Part shown: positions 22,903-35,704 of the stretch, piece after piece
How positions within the stretch are numbered: the first letter of the stretch is position 1
How the letters are laid out: the number at the start of each line of letters is the position of its first letter
NCBI GenBank assembly: GCA_036245805.1
Contig: BTRK01000006.1
Location: 30,322,901-30,386,900, forward strand
Reading direction: 5' to 3'
DNA length: 64,000 nt
Source of the DNA: Pristionchus mayeri
Lineage: Eukaryota > Nematoda > Chromadorea > Rhabditida > Neodiplogasteridae
The notes under the pieces: model-generated
Seen by the model: only the letters and a program-made list of their open reading frames with translations
Databases searched by the model: none
What the model was told of the DNA's origin: nothing
Translations under genes and position numbers: made by a program

Positions 22903-24024
22903 GTCCTACACCACGCCTCGGAACAATAAATTACGCGTCACAACTCATAATTTCAAACCATTGTCCTAAGTTATTATTTCGTTTTTCATATTTTTAATGT
23001 TAAAACAAGGCGTATGCACACTAACTTAATTCAACTAGCAAAAGAATTAAGCAAATTTTATTATTTTACGCGTTTGATGCGCGGTTGAATTTCTAGGCTC
23101 CGCCCATATTTCTGCGCGCCGTGTCTCATTCGTCAATTCTAAAATTTCGGAACGTTATAATGTTGCTCTAGCTGGTTTCAGAAAACGTCACGTTGAAAAT
23201 TTAATTCAGTAATTGTCTCAGCCGCCGATATATCAATTGGATAGTCATAGTTACTACCACCCTTGGACATTGTTTGCTTCATTTTTGGCCGTTTTGAAAT
23301 CTCCTTTTTTTGCTATATAGCATGCTTGAGTAGAAGGCAGAAGGTTTCAGAGGATTTACCTACCCCATTGTTTGCCAGGATATCTGCTTTTAGGAGAAGA
23401 GGATCGAATTGGTTCGACGGCGAAGTGGCAGTTATCTGTAATTCCCCTCAGTTGCGGGAAGCGCAATCGTAGGCAATCGTGAGTTCTATTAATCATTTAG
23501 AATGATGCCTTCTACGTTTTATTAGAGTTCACTCATGTCACAAAAAAAGAAAGATAATAGCAAAACACCACAAATTATCATTACTGGAAGCGGTACTGTT
23601 TTGAATAGAATAGCTAAGGTAGAAGCCCACATTCGAAGTTCAAGAGAGATGAGAGCGGCCAAACTGAAAAGTTAATCAACAATCAAGAAACTGACCTTCT
23701 TAGAGTCGCACACTTTTTCGTCGGACGCGAGTGAAGCGAGAAGTGGCTGAACAGCTCACCATTTATATTTGCAGGTCTCTTCACGAACTATCTTGAAGGA
23801 ATAAAGAAAAACCTAAGTGTGATCACTTGCTTCATATCCTACTCCTTCCCTCGTGTCTGAGATCGATGAAGTCTCCTTAAAAGAGTGTTCACACCAATAA
23901 CCACTGATGAGTTCCATCGCCTAAATTCTGCATACAATTTTGACTACTGTAGGCTTTTCAGATGTTCGCAGGTATATTTTTCTACCAGAAAGATATACTG
24001 GTTCGTTTTGCATGGGGAGATTTC
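22903..24024. other. Between P0 and P13, no gene recognised
   Basis: Frames here (for example 23263-23472) have no domain or splice support. A TTAA at 24025-24028 marks the start of P13. Confidence 0.35.
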
Positions 24025-24578
24025 TTAAGAGACCCTCCACCAGAAAACGTAACAACTGTGCAGAGGTCCACGGAAATCAAGTAATTCAATAATTTGCATA
24101 TTTTTTCTGAAGTGTAGACCCCGAGTGCTGATTGACGGCCGCTATAACTAAGGTATGGGTCGATTTTGAAAAAGTTGTCGTCGCCTCCCATTTTGGGGGT
24201 CAAAAAATTCGATTTCGCAGAATAACCGGAGAAGTAGATTTTCTGGCGTATTTCGGGGCGTAGAACACGAATTTATATATATATTTAAGCTATTTCTGTC
24301 GAAATAACGTTACAAAATTGAAATAGAATAGGCAATTAATGACGGTTAAAATGACGAGTGAATAATGGTACAATAGGGTATGGGGATCTACTCAGGGTAA
24401 CTGGTTTGATTCTCGGAATTTACTAAAAGCCTTGCCGCTCTTGGAAAGAAACTATTGTGTCTGTAGTTGTGGTTCGATCCAGGATTATTGAAGTTCATTC
24501 CGTTTCGAGTGTAGTAAATTTTGAAATAATGTGGTTTTCGGTTGGAAATACTATATTTGCCTCGGATGAGATTTGTGG

Positions 24579-27175
24579 CTACTCTCTTATAATCGCTATT
24601 CTACGCTTCTCTAGGGACTCAATGCCTAGTCTCTTGTTGCGATCGAGAGCAGTGGGCATATTTTCCCAAGTATGATTAAAACAGCGCATAAATAACCGTC
24701 GTGTGAAATAGTTTTGTACCCTTTCGAGTTCCTTTTTATCCTTGTTTTGGTAAGGGTTGAAGACGGGTGAAGCGCTTTCTAAAATTGGTCTAATGTACAT
24801 TGAGTACGTTTTGACGAGTACTTCTATATTTTTGGTTCGTAAGGCTCTGAGGATAGTGTGACTAGTAGTTTTGGCTTTAATGGATACGGAAGTGCAATGA
24901 TCGGAAAATGAGAGGTTTTTCTGGATAACAAAACCGAGGTCTTTCACTTTTTCTTTTTGTTCCAGAGTTGTGGTTCCTATAGTATATGTTCGCTTTGTAT
25001 TTGCTCTGCCTAGGTGCAATGAGTTACACTTATGCGCAGCAAGAGGAAGTTGCCACTCTTCAGACCAGTTTACGATAGTGTCAATCGCAGCCTGTAGAGG
25101 GGCGGGTGAATTCCCCTTCCTAAAGGACCGATATATTTTTTATGTCATCGGCATACATTCTTGCAACGACGCCATGATTTTGTACTAGAGTAGGGATTTC
25201 TGAGGTGTAAATAAGGAAGAGCAAGGGGCCTAGGACTGAGCCCTGTGGGACGCCGCTAGTTACAGGCATTGAGGTAGAAAGCGCATCTTTTACTCTCACT
25301 TGGAATGATCTATCTGTGAGGTATCCTGCTATCCACTTGATTGTATTTTCGGAGAGACCTATATTGCTAAGCTTGATTTTTAGCTTGGGATGGGATACTC
25401 TATCAAAAACTTTTGCAAAATCAAAGTAGATAACGTCAACAGGTTTCCCATCACTAATCGAGGATGTCCAGTGTTCGAGGACTTCGAGCATTTGGAGCTC
25501 ACGCGATCGTTTCTTGCGGAATCCGTATTGCTCATCGGGAAAAATGTTAAATTGTTCGCAATGGTTGATAATAGATTTGCACAAAATGCGCTCGAAAACT
25601 CGGCAAAAGAAAGATGTAATAGAGATGGGCCTGTAGTTTAGGGGATTGGAAAAAGGGGGCGATTTCTTAACAGAAGTTACTATGGAATGCCTCCAATGGG
25701 AGGGGACCGTACCAGATTGGTAGGAGATCCTAAAAATGATTTCAAGGGCTTCGGAAATGGGTACGGCAATTCGTTTTATGAATGAAAGGTCAATGTTCTC
25801 AGGGGTTTTGCAGGAGGAGCGTTTCCATTTCTCAATAAGGGCGCAGATCTCCTGCCTAAGAAACTGGGGTTCTTCGTAAGTACCTATATGAGGGAAGGCA
25901 CCGGTATTTGGCAATTTTCCGTTATCGATTGTGAATACGCTCACAAAAGTCTCGGCTAGTAAGTTTGCTTTGCCTAAGTCATCCATAACCAGAGTGCCAT
26001 CAGCTCTCTTTAAGCCTTCGACTACCTTGGATTTATTGGCACAGCGTTTCATAAAACGGAAAAACTTGTTCTTATTGTCGCTTTCAATCACTTTTTTCTC
26101 AATGGTTTTGTGATAACGCTGCAGCTCTTTGCGAAACTTTTTGTTGAGAGACTCGAATTCCCTTTCATCTCTTGTGTCTTTACTATTTATCGATTTCTGC
26201 CAGGCATGGAAGCGCTTTCCTAAAAGTCGCTCAATATGGGGAGGGAGTTTACCATGAGAAAGTCTCACTTTGGTCCAAGGAACATGCGTATCTATTGATT
26301 TCTGAATGACACTTATCAAGAGGTCGTACATAAGATCGATATTTGCTATTTTTGAAAAGGCGCTTGTCCAATCAATGTTTGCTAATTGAGAATTAATGAG
26401 GTCATAATCAGCATTTCTGTAGTCGCGCCTAAGAGCAAAAGCGGGTGCCGAATGACTCATTACAAACTTGAATTCGACCGTCGAATGGTCAGACATTTCG
26501 AAAGGGGGGGCATTCTTCAGTTTGGGTGATGAGGCTGGGATGGTTACATAATACTAAATCAAGGGTGTTTTCCTTTCTGGTAGGTTCTTTTACAAATTGG
26601 GCAAGTTTTGCTGAGTTACAGAGGTCAATGAATGATTGGGAGGGAGGGGTAACTGCAGTTGGCTGGGGAGTGGGGAAGATTGACCAGTTGATATCGGGTA
26701 GATTAAAGTCGCCAGTAACTATTGTTGGTTGGGGGCATGAGCAAAGGTCAAGAATTGACTTGGCAAGAGAGGCAGTTTGTATCGTACTTGCTTTGGGATT
26801 ACGGTAGGCGCAGATAATCCTAATTAGGTCACCATTTATATCAACATCGTCTGCTAATAATTCGTGGGATTCAGGTACGGTTTCATCAGCAATCTGTGCT
26901 GCACTTATGGAAGAATGTAGCATGATCGCTACGCCACCGCCTCTAGAGTTTCTATCTCTTCTGAACACATTGTAGTACTGATCATGGTCACCTAGGAGAA
27001 GCGAGGTAGGGAATGTTGGAGAGAGCCAAGTCTCAGTGAGGCAAATCATAGTATACTTTTTAGAAAGGGTTTGCGAAAGATAGTGTAGTTTGTTTTGGAC
27101 AGAGCGGCAATTGGCTAGAACTGCGGAGAATGTAAGTGAGTTTCTGTCTGAGTGATGTTTAGGCCGGCGAATCAA
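24579..27175 (-). pseudogene. LINE ORF2 (endonuclease + reverse transcriptase), two frameshifts
   Basis: Segment 26489-27175 is the endonuclease: NCRSVQNKLHYL, LTETWLSPT, GGGVAIML, VTGDFNLPDI. A shift at 26489-26496 falls at the SDHS motif. Segment 25120-26496 holds SDHSTVEF, the linker and the RT core: NYRPISI, QYGFRKKRS, YFDFAKVFDRVSH, GVPQGSVLGPLLFLIYTSE, and YADD. A second shift at about 25100-25120 moves the thumb (LGFVIQKNLSFSDH, LERVQNYFTRRLFMRC) to 24579-25019. The rest looks young. Confidence 0.75.
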
Positions 27176-28293
27176 TACCAGTTTCCCTGAGTGCCGAGAT
27201 TGGGAGGAGCACCAAAGTGGGAAACGTGAGAGATGAAGGGGTTGGGGTGCGAGTACTGGTAGGGGAAGGGATTGATGTGAATGGGATTATTGAGAAGGGG
27301 GCGGGGAGGGGCTCCATATCCGTTCGAGTTGTACTGGGGGTAGACAGGGGGGTGGTTCCGATATTGGGCCTGGATGGGTCGATTCTGACGAGGGTGGGGG
27401 TGAGGACGATTCGGGTGGGCAGGGTTATGATTCGTAGTGGAGGAGATGACTGAATCGCGTCTGCTCCTTGCCCTGTTCCGAGGAGGGGCGACGTTGGTCT
27501 GGGGAGGACGGATCTGGCTGTGGGGTACGGTAGGACGGATCGAGGGGGTGGCTTCAGGACCGTTTCTCCCGCAGCCTCGACCAGGAATCTTGCGGCGAGC
27601 ATCGTCCTTGTCGGCGAAAGAGGGGCGGATGTAAACATCCTTGAAGAACGGATCACGGGAGACTCGATTCGCATGCTTCACGAAGAGAGCAGCATGCTTA
27701 CGAGTTGGAAGTACGACCTTCGTCAGTCGACAGTGAGGCGACTCAATCTCTGCGGGTGGCATCCTGTACACTGAGACTGGAAGACAGGGAATTCCGGCCA
27801 GTGCAGTGAGTGACACCACTTGATTGAAGTCCCTCCATACTTGCTTCTCGTGGCTGAGGGATGAATCATCAGGGAGGCGTGCAATAACCACACTCCTCTC
27901 GAGGTCAGAAGGTGTCTCGGGGGAGGGAGAGGGAGTGGCATCTGTCTGGGTTGCGGTAGTCACGGGTACGGCAGTATGGGTACTATCATTCATGGGGGAA
28001 TCGTCAGCGACTACTTCGGGTACGTGAGGGAGGGAGGGACGGGAAGGGCGCGTCTCCAACTCACGTATCCGCTCCTCGAGACTGCGTGAGTACTTCTTCT
28101 CCTCCTCGACCGTGTTGTGGAGGCGGATGTAGAAGTTGAGGAGTTGCTCGAGGGAGGTGTCCACGAAGATAGGGCCAGTTTCCCGGTCTCCTTCCATTGC
28201 GTGTCGCTTAGGTCGCGGTGGTTGCGTGTTGTCGATGGTCGTTCCTGATGAGGATGGAGAGGCAGGACGAGAAAAGACTTTCAGAATGTTCAT
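27172..28293 (-). CDS. LINE ORF1 protein (373 aa), intact
   Basis: Starts MNILKVFSRPAS. A short coiled-coil-like stretch (EEEKKYSRSLEERIRELE) sits near residue 60. An RRM-like region at about 130-250 includes VVIARLPDD, YRMPPAE, LTKVVLPTRKHA and DVYIRPSF. The C-terminal third is Pro/Asn/Arg-rich, consistent with nucleic-acid binding. No CCHC knuckle is evident. The stop TGA overlaps the start of ORF2, so ORF2 could be reached by termination-reinitiation. Confidence 0.7.
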   Translation of the reverse strand: MNILKVFSRPASPSSSGTTIDNTQPPRPKRHAMEGDRETGPIFVDTSLEQLLNFYIRLHNTVEEEKKYSRSLEERIRELETRPSRPSLPHVPEVVADDSPMNDSTHTAVPVTTATQTDATPSPSPETPSDLERSVVIARLPDDSSLSHEKQVWRDFNQVVSLTALAGIPCLPVSVYRMPPAEIESPHCRLTKVVLPTRKHAALFVKHANRVSRDPFFKDVYIRPSFADKDDARRKIPGRGCGRNGPEATPSIRPTVPHSQIRPPQTNVAPPRNRARSRRDSVISSTTNHNPAHPNRPHPHPRQNRPIQAQYRNHPPVYPQYNSNGYGAPPRPLLNNPIHINPFPYQYSHPNPFISHVSHFGAPPNLGTQGNWY

Positions 28294-30141
28294 CTCATCT
28301 CACCGTTGCTGGTACCGATTCAGAAGGGGGCACAGTCGGTACGCTGCGCGAGCTGGTTCCTCGCCGGGAGGAAGGGAAGAGGGCGAGGCGAGAGAGCACG
28401 CGAAAGAGAGAGCGAGGGAGAGGGAGACAGGGTCACCTCTCAGGATGAGGGAAGAGACTAGAGTGATGAGAAGAGACTAGAGTGATGTCGATATCTGAAC
28501 GCTAGAGAATGCGAAATAAAAATTTAGAGCTCGAAAAACTAGTTTTTAGAGCATTATTTTGCAATTTTCAACAATTTATATTTTTTGCGCATGTTGCCAA
28601 TACGATTTTTGAAATCTACACCCCAAATTATAAAACATATTAAAAATCCAGATTTTTAAAAATGCATACTTTTTAGATATTTTGGTCCAATGATAGATTT
28701 TGAGCACAAATTGTCAAATGTGTACCGGTGAAGGACGCTGAATTTTCCATACCTGCGCCTCTAAATGCGCCAAAACACTTCGGCGTGACTCAGTTAGATT
28801 ATATATTCATATTTCCATGCCCAGAACGATGTAAATATGCAAAATAGGAAATATCATTTTTTCGACCCCCTCAAAAATGCCAAAAAAATCAATATCTAAA
28901 AATTGTAGAAATAAGCGTGTTTCTAGCGCAGGTTCACCCGTAGAGACCGAATAATAGAGCACTTGAAAGAGAGCACGGGCTCAAAATCTAACTTTGGAAA
29001 AAAAAACTAAAAAGTCACTAAAAAGAAATAACTAAAAAGTTTATAAAATTCGTTTTTTTGATATGTTATATAATTTGGGGTGTAGATAGCATGGGCATTG
29101 TTGGTTGCACGGTGCCGAGCGTGTAACAAACTTTCCGTTGTTTCAGATACTTCTCCCTCTTCACATCACGGATTATTGTCTTTATAATTATCGATTTATT
29201 TGTTTAATCGTTGATAAATTATATATTTTTTCTTCGGGAATCTCTTCGTCCATCTTATAGCATCGTTGCGAGTCATAAAGTGTGCAAAAGTCACAGCTCA
29301 CAATGTGATAAATCTCTTCCTTGAGTATCGACTCAAGTCCGTGCTAACCATCTACGCAGTTACACCACTTATCGCGAACTACTCTAGTAAATGGTGTGCT
29401 AGTAGCTTTGCAGAAATTATACGTTTTTTTCCCGCAAAAACTTTTGAACTGTCCAAGTTGTCCCGACTTTTTGTACTAGGCTGAGCCCACGTGCGCCTTC
29501 TAATGTGACATTTTCTTTTCACATTATTGACTTGCCCTATCGTTAACTGCAGTTCCCGTTTATATTGACTATGTTTACGGTCTTTTTCTTGCTCTTAGCT
29601 ATCAGTACGTGCATACTATGCCCAAATTTTGTCATTCGGAACAAATATAGAAAATATTGAATTCTTTGATGAAAAATCTGACACACTTGAACTCGACCAG
29701 TCATACTGTGGATCTTCATTCCCGATCTCAATTTGTAAAAATAGCTATATTTTTGTTATTTTGAATATTTCTAACGTTTTCTTTTTGCGCTAGAATCAGC
29801 ATTGTCAATTCCATAGGTTTCATACATTGTACAATATATTTACTGATTTAAAAAAAAATACCCATTGCCACTAGGTGTAGATTTCAAAAATCGTATCACA
29901 AGCATGCGCAAAAAAATTATATGTTGTTGAAAATTGCAAAATAATGCTCTAAACACTAGTTTTTCGAGCTCAAAATTTTTATTTCGCAATTGCTAACGTT
30001 CAAATATCGAAAATCGTATTCTACGCCCCGAAATACGCCAGAAAATATACTTCTCCGGTTATTCTGTGATATCGACTTTTTCGACCCCCAAAATGGGAGG
30101 TGCCGGCAACTTTTCCAAAATCGACCCCCAACCTTAGTTAT

Positions 30142-32033
30142 TACGTGTATCACGAGTCATTGGATGAAAAACAGACCTCTCGGGAACAATTCCAAACTTA
30201 TTTTGCCTGATATTCACTATAATTTTGTGGGTGAATACCCAGGACCGATGTTGTCGAAAAATATAGGTGGCTGGTCCCAGAGCCGGCTTTTAGGGATTTT
30301 CCGGTTTTGAGCCTGGCCATACTGTATCTTAGGTCCCCGATGAGCTAGAAAGATGACATTGGGCTCAAAATGTTCGGAAAATTATTTCCAACAACTTTTA
30401 TGTTGAACACTTCTCGCTGGAACAACAATTGAAGATGCTATGTTCGCAAAATCGATAGCAAAATCATAAAATAAATGTTTTCACCATCACCAGGAAATTT
30501 GCAATGGATTTTTATTTCATAATATGAAAGAATAATCATTCATGTATATAGGAAAAATATTGGTGAGAGAAATATCTTACCCCCAAATTAGGATATTCGT
30601 CATCGAACGTGGTCATGTAGTGCATAGCCACAAAATATTCCTCCCATTGGGCCTAAATGCACTTAATAGTTATAATTGCCCGCGATTTCATACGTTTCTG
30701 GAATGGATGAGTCAGATGCTGCAGAAAAACCCAAAGTTCGACAAAGTTTGAAAAATCGATTTTCACATCCTCGATTTGTCTCAAGTTTGTGCATTTATAA
30801 GATCGCACTTAGTTGCACACATCCGGAATGAATATGCATAGTTATTAATATATACCGACTACTGTAGAAATATAATAGAATCGGTCGATCAAATGTTTCG
30901 AATCTCGTGCATTCTTCACTCGAATATGCTACCACGGAAGAGTAAAAAAATTTCAAAATTGAATTACAGGTGAAATTCTGTTGTTTCTGACCGGATTTGT
31001 GCATCTAAAATCATAAATGGAATTATTTAGTCAGAAAGTGCCGCCAGAACATTGTTTATCTTTGTTAGAAAATAAATTCATTTTTTATATTTAGAAATTT
31101 TTGATATGGTAATAAACGTATTCATTTGCTCATTTCACGAGTTATTATAAATAACGCGTTATTTTCATGATTTTAGATGCACAAATCCGGTCAGGAACAA
31201 CAGAATTTCAGCTGTAATTCAATTTTGAAATTTGTTTACTCTTCCGTGGTAGCATATTCGAGTGAAGAATGCACGAGATTCGAAACATTTGATCGACCGA
31301 TTATATTATATTTCTACAGTAGTCGGTATATATTAATAACTAGTCATATTCATTCCGGATGTGTGCAACTAAGTGCGATCTTATAAATGCACAAACTTGA
31401 GACAAATCGAGGATGTGAAAATCGATTTTTCAAACTTTGTCGAACTTTGGGTTTTTCTGCAGCATCTGACTCATCCATTCCAGAAACGTATGAAATCGCG
31501 GGCAATTATAACTATTAAGTGCATTTAGGCCCAATGGGAGGAATATTTTTTGATTATGCACGACATGACCACGTTCGATGACGAATATCCTAATTTGGGG
31601 GTAAGATATTTCTCTCACCAATATTTTTCCTATATATATGAAATGAATGATTATTCTTTCATATTATGAAATAAAAATCCATTGCAAGTTTCCTGCGTGA
31701 TGGTGAAAACATTTATTTTATGATTTTGTTTCGATTTTGCGAACATAGCATCTTCAATTGTTGTTACAGCGAGAAGTGTTCGACATAAAAGTTGTTGGAA
31801 ATAATTTTCCGAACATTTTGAGCCCAATGCAATTTTTCTAGCTCATCTGGGACCTAAGATACAGCATAGCCAGGCGCAAAACCGGAAAATCCCTAAAAGC
31901 CGGCTCTGGGACCAGCCACCTATATTTTTCGACAACATTGGTCCTGGTTATTCACCCACAAAATTATAGTGAATATCAGGCAAAAAAGTTTGGAATTGTT
32001 CCCGCACTCATCCACTGGCTCGTGATACGTGTG
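30142..32033. mobile_element. P12, 1.9-kb palindrome (family F2) in P13 right arm
   Basis: The ends are acgtgtatcacgagtca and its near complement. Arms of about 900 bp meet near 31080, and gttat flanks both sides. The intact left arm of P13 (about 24130) reads through with one copy. Internal motifs tcccagagccggctttta and ggaaaattatttccaacaac are shared with P14 and, more weakly, P0. Paired frames (30542 and 31430, 30795 and 31177) are the same arm sequence read twice. Confidence 0.8.
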
Positions 32034-32148
32034 TTATAGCGTCCGTCAATCAGCACTCGGGGTCTACACTTCAGAAAAAAAGTATGGGAATTATTGAATT
32101 TTAAGCTATCCGTGGACCTGTTACGTTCTCTGGTGGAGGGTCTCTTAA

Positions 32149-32984
32149 TTGATCACAGTACGACATTATTAATTATCCTTGCCCATCCCTTCCTTCTTCT
32201 CGCACAAAAATGAAGCCCCATTATCATCGATTCCCTTCAAGCAATAAAATCCAAATACAATTAATCATTTTCGGGATGATACGCTTATATATATATGAGT
32301 ATTTTTCGATGCCGAACATCATGGTCAACGTCATTTTGCATGAATCACTCATTTGAAGTCGGTGTGGTGCCCTCTCACTTCCTGTCAAATCTTGCTTTTC
32401 GCATGTCGCAAACTTCACATACACGATAGAATCACGAGATTTCGTGAACCCGAACAGAATTTCATGGAGAATCGACCTATGTATTTCGTTGGTCGTGAAT
32501 TTTTCTCATTATCAAGAAAAATCTACTTTTTGGCTCGTTGAAGTGCGAGAGGGGAGACCTAAGCCATTCGAACCGCCTTGTCACGCTGATTCGAATGGTA
32601 TATGCAAGTCTGGGTTTTGGAGGTGACTTGCGAGCACCATGCCTATTTTTCTGATTTTTACCCCTTTTTCACTGTGGAAAAGCGAAATTAGAGGGCGAAG
32701 AATGAGAGGGAGAATCATTTCTCGATAAATTCCTCCTTCTCATTCCACATTTCCACAGTGACAAAGGAAAAAAATCAGAAAAAGAGGCATAGCGCTCGCG
32801 AGGCACCTCCAAACCCCCAACATGCCTATACCATTCGAATGCTGACGTGTCCAGTATTATAACATTTGTTCTCGCTTGCAAAAATTATTTTCTTAAAATT
32901 AAAATTTGTCGAGAAGGTAAAGCTTTATAAAGATAACTAATAGCGGAATAAGAAAATGTAATAACATGGGAAGAACCAACATTG
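32149..32984. repeat. Hairpin (P22) and AT-rich sequence, no gene seen
   Basis: 32557-32690 and 32746-32867 are inverted copies with ccattcgaa, ggcat, tttctgattttt and cactgtgg in common, leaving a loop of about 55 bp. A block at about 32310-32345 resembles the sub-terminal motif of family F6. The 66- and 70-codon minus frames are not supported. Confidence 0.5.
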
Positions 32985-32988
32985 TTAA

Positions 32989-33205
32989 AGTTACCCAACA
33001 AGGACGAAACCCTGATCTCTCCCTGATCCCGTCGCGTGTACGAGAGAGTATGCAAAAGTGAGAGAGCGCTGATCATTTCCGGCTTTCCCTTGGTGCTATT
33101 ATTGATTTTTTAGCATTTTTTATATTCATTTTATACTAATTCAACCATCGGCTATTCGATGGAGGACAAAAAATAATCGGTCAATTTCGTCCTTGTTGGG
33201 TAACT
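32989..33205. mobile_element. M1a, 217-bp TTAA element
   Basis: TTAA at 32985-32988 and 33206-33209 flank inverted ends agttacccaacaaggacga. Two other copies lie at 43279 and 53486. The right TTAA is also the left TTAA of P15, so the two elements abut with no base between them. The interior contains the phrase cgagagagtatgcaaaagtg and codes for nothing visible. Confidence 0.85.
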
Positions 33206-33649
33206 TTAAAACGCGTTCTCTGTAAGAATCGGACGCCCCACTGTGGGGGGTGGCACAAGGCTTCAAAATGATCGTATTGACTTGTAACTTTGGGGGTGTC
33301 ATACCTGAGTGTAAGGTATGCTCCCACGTGATTTTTGTGTCCCTACCTCAACATTTTGACCTACCAATTTTGAAAAATGAAACACAATATCTACCGGCAT
33401 GCTATATATCATTCGAAAGAGCATGAAAAATTATGCCTAAATCTATGTTTTCGTAAGAATTGGTGCATGCGCTCACGAGATATGACATGAAATGCGCATT
33501 TTCAAGCAGTTTTTGTGATGAAAGACAATGATGGGGTAGCTTTCACAGCAATTTTTTTTCATCAGCAGATGCAGAATTTAATTCTCTATCATCCTGTTTA
33601 ATTCGTTTTACGAATTTTGTCCCCTAATTATGTCATACGGTAGCTTTTA

Positions 33650-33700
33650 TGTCACGCATTCGTCGACGCATGTTCGAATCCTGCCCGATGCATCAATCTT
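33650..33700 (+). other. tRNA-like T-arm in P15 left arm
   Basis: The cattcgtcgacgcatgttcgaatcc block is B-box-like with one mismatch from the consensus. It has an exact inverted partner at 36165-36215. It occupies the same place in the arm as the tRNA-like blocks of P8 and P17. Confidence 0.4.
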
Positions 33701-33963
33701 TTGCCTGTTATTTTCGACTGTTGTTTTTTTCTTGCACCATTTTGTAAATCATTTATTAAGATTTGGATCACCATCCGGTGCATTTAAGAGTTGCTTCGAT
33801 TTCCTCGACGAAGTAGATATGGCCGAGTTCATCTTCTAAGCACAGTAGACCCGTTTCACGGGCGAGCAGCTCGGGTAGGCTTGCCCACTTCGGACGTTTC
33901 GTCTATGATGTTTATTATTTTAATAACCAGGAATGATATGGGGAAGGGAAAGAATAATATATA

Positions 33964-35212
33964 TCAGGTTGGCATGAAAGTCTTTGTCACTTTTTCAAAA
34001 CTTTATTTCTTTGGGGAAACAATATCATGAGTTCAATTATAATAGCCCTCTTTATTGGCAATATGTGCCCAATGTACCTGCAATTTATGGATCCCCTCCC
34101 TTTAGAACAAGACAAGGTGCGAATGAAAGTATTGCTCGAGTTCAACCTCGAGACTTCCACGTGAATTGAAGGCCCCACCTCAAACGGCATGGGTCAGGTC
34201 AGCTAAAAGCCACTAATCGGAAGAGGCCAAGTCAGGAGAATACGGGGGGTAAGGGAGAACCATCCGTCCATATCCAGCCAGTTCCTGCTTGACTTGATTG
34301 AAGTCCTGGGGACGTGGGTCATTTTGCTGATTATATACTTTCTTGTCCTTCAGCATTGAACGATCGACTTCCAACTTCAAATTCTGTAGCTGTGTGAAGT
34401 ACTTGGCCCCGGTGATTGTCATGCCCTCAGGGACTAGCTCCGAGTAGATCATGCCATCCACTCCACACAACATTGAAAGCTTATTTTTCTTGGGGTGCGG
34501 GTAAAGTTTGGGGATACCCTGTGCAATCTCTCCTTCTCCAACCCACTCGGCTCTAATGTGGTTGCTATCGTAGAGGATCCATTTATCATTCCCCATTATG
34601 AGCCGTTGCAGCCATCGATCCCCACCTCGGAGAATGAGGAGAGTATTGGAAACATCGACTCGACGGTCATGGCTGGCTTGGATCAGATCATGGGATTTGA
34701 ATCGACCGATTAATTTCCTCATTCCAAGATATCTCAAGCCTTCTTTGACAGTGCGATAGTGGACTCTAAGTGCAATAGTCATTTCACGGGCACTTTGAAA
34801 TGGGCTCGTTTAAGCAGTTTTCTACAAAGTGTCAAAATGTATCAAACGCGGTCTCCCAGATCGATCCTCATCATAGAGGGAAAAGTCGTCTTCTTCGGAG
34901 CGATGGATCCAATTCCTGCTGGCGTTGTAGAGGGTGCATGTGCGTGATAAACATTCTTCAGTAGGGTCTCCGAATCCTTCATCGTGGTGTAGGATAGAGA
35001 GAGGCAAAGTAGAACATATCGGAAGTGAGTGGCACCAGTAACATACATCGTTGTTCTACTAGAGCTTGATTGAAGGACAAGGAATGGGAAGTTGTTTACT
35101 ATAAAGGCCAATCACTGACTGTTATTCACTAGGAACGAGGGAACACCAATGTGCATTTGCGGCGAGCAGTGTAAAAACAAAACCAGTGACAAAGACTTTC
35201 ATGCCAACCTAA
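33964..35212 (-). mobile_element. mariner-type DNA transposon, 1249 bp
   Basis: The TIRs tcaggttggcatgaaagtct and its near complement are flanked by TA on both sides (33962-33963, 35213-35214). The length fits mariner. Transposase reads on the minus strand and is broken. The element sits in the loop of P15, so it entered after or with the cargo. Confidence 0.85.
34213..35007 (-). pseudogene. mariner transposase, frameshifted
   Basis: The N-terminal segment (34822-35007) has the helix-turn-helix linker signature DRSGRPR. A frame break follows at about 34783-34822. The second segment (34213-34782) has the catalytic core: first Asp region DKWILYDS, the region normally HDNARPH degraded to QQNDPRP, and the third-Asp region YSPDLASSD. 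The loss at the second catalytic block plus the frameshift imply that it is inactive. The family normally has about 340-350 codons. Confidence 0.75.
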
Positions 35213-35330
35213 TACCTCCGTTCCATCGGGCAGTGTGCACCAGACCAGCGCGTCAGCTTTCTTCCAGACGCGAATAGACGCGATAATACAGGCAATGCAT
35301 ATAGTATTTACACGGCTGTGAGCGATTTAC

Positions 35331-35704
35331 ATGGTCGCCCCTCGCACTCTTTCTGTTTCGTTACTTACATCCTTCACTCTGCTATGCTGTGCGGCTGCCC
35401 CGTCAACGCTATCTGCGTCCTCGTGGATGAGGTCTTCCGCTGTCGCTGCAAGGCAGGATACGTGCCGTACGGCAACGAATGCGTGGAGACAGGTACGAAT
35501 CATTTTGTCATGGCGTATTACCTTATTTCGTTTAGTAATCGATTGATGAGGTTTCCTTTGATAGGAGTCTCCATCTGGATCATCTTCGTCGCTGTGGCTG
35601 TGGTGCTGATGGTCTGTGCCGCCGTCGTCTTCTTCTGCTGGATGAGGAAGAGACGCGAATCGAGCAGAGAGACGAGAGAGGAGCTGAAAGAGCTGGAGCT
35701 GTGA
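35331..35704 (+). CDS. EGF-like, single-pass membrane protein in loop of P15 (cargo)
   Basis: Exon 1 ends at 35492 (ACA G|gtacga). After a 72-bp intron ending in gatag, exon 2 (35565-35704) stays in phase. The EGF-like module is CPVNAICV, then FRCRCKAGYVPYGNEC. Next comes a transmembrane helix of about 22 residues (VSIWIIFVAV onward) and a basic tail, WMRKRR, ending KELEL. The signal peptide at 35331 (MVAPRTLSVSLL) is in a different frame from the EGF module. No intron separates them, so either an indel has broken the gene or the real 5' exon is elsewhere. I do not recognise a specific orthologue. Confidence 0.55.

Larger units (their letters stand above)
24274..28485 (-). mobile_element. Nearly full-length CR1/jockey-like LINE inserted in P13 left arm
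   Basis: The element is read on the minus strand: 5' UTR near 28300-28485, ORF1 27172-28293, ORF2 27175 down to 24579, then a 3' UTR of about 250 bp ending in a TA-rich tail at about 24275-24300. The other arm of P13 (29990-30020) is uninterrupted at the same point, which confirms the insertion. The 3' terminal block with gaaataacgt is shared with the truncated tails at 38935 and 51633. Confidence 0.8.
24029..32144. mobile_element. P13, 8.1-kb palindromic element (family F3) with nested LINE and palindrome
   Basis: TTAA flanks both ends (24025-24028, 32145-32148). Inverted termini read gagaccctccaccag. The left arm (24029-24273, resumed 28486-28625) is split by a LINE. The right arm (29866-30141, resumed 32034-32144) is split by palindrome P12. 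The interior 28626-29865 includes a smaller inverted pair (28617-28650 with 29065-29090). P18 at 58306-58866 is a short relative with the same ends. Confidence 0.8.
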
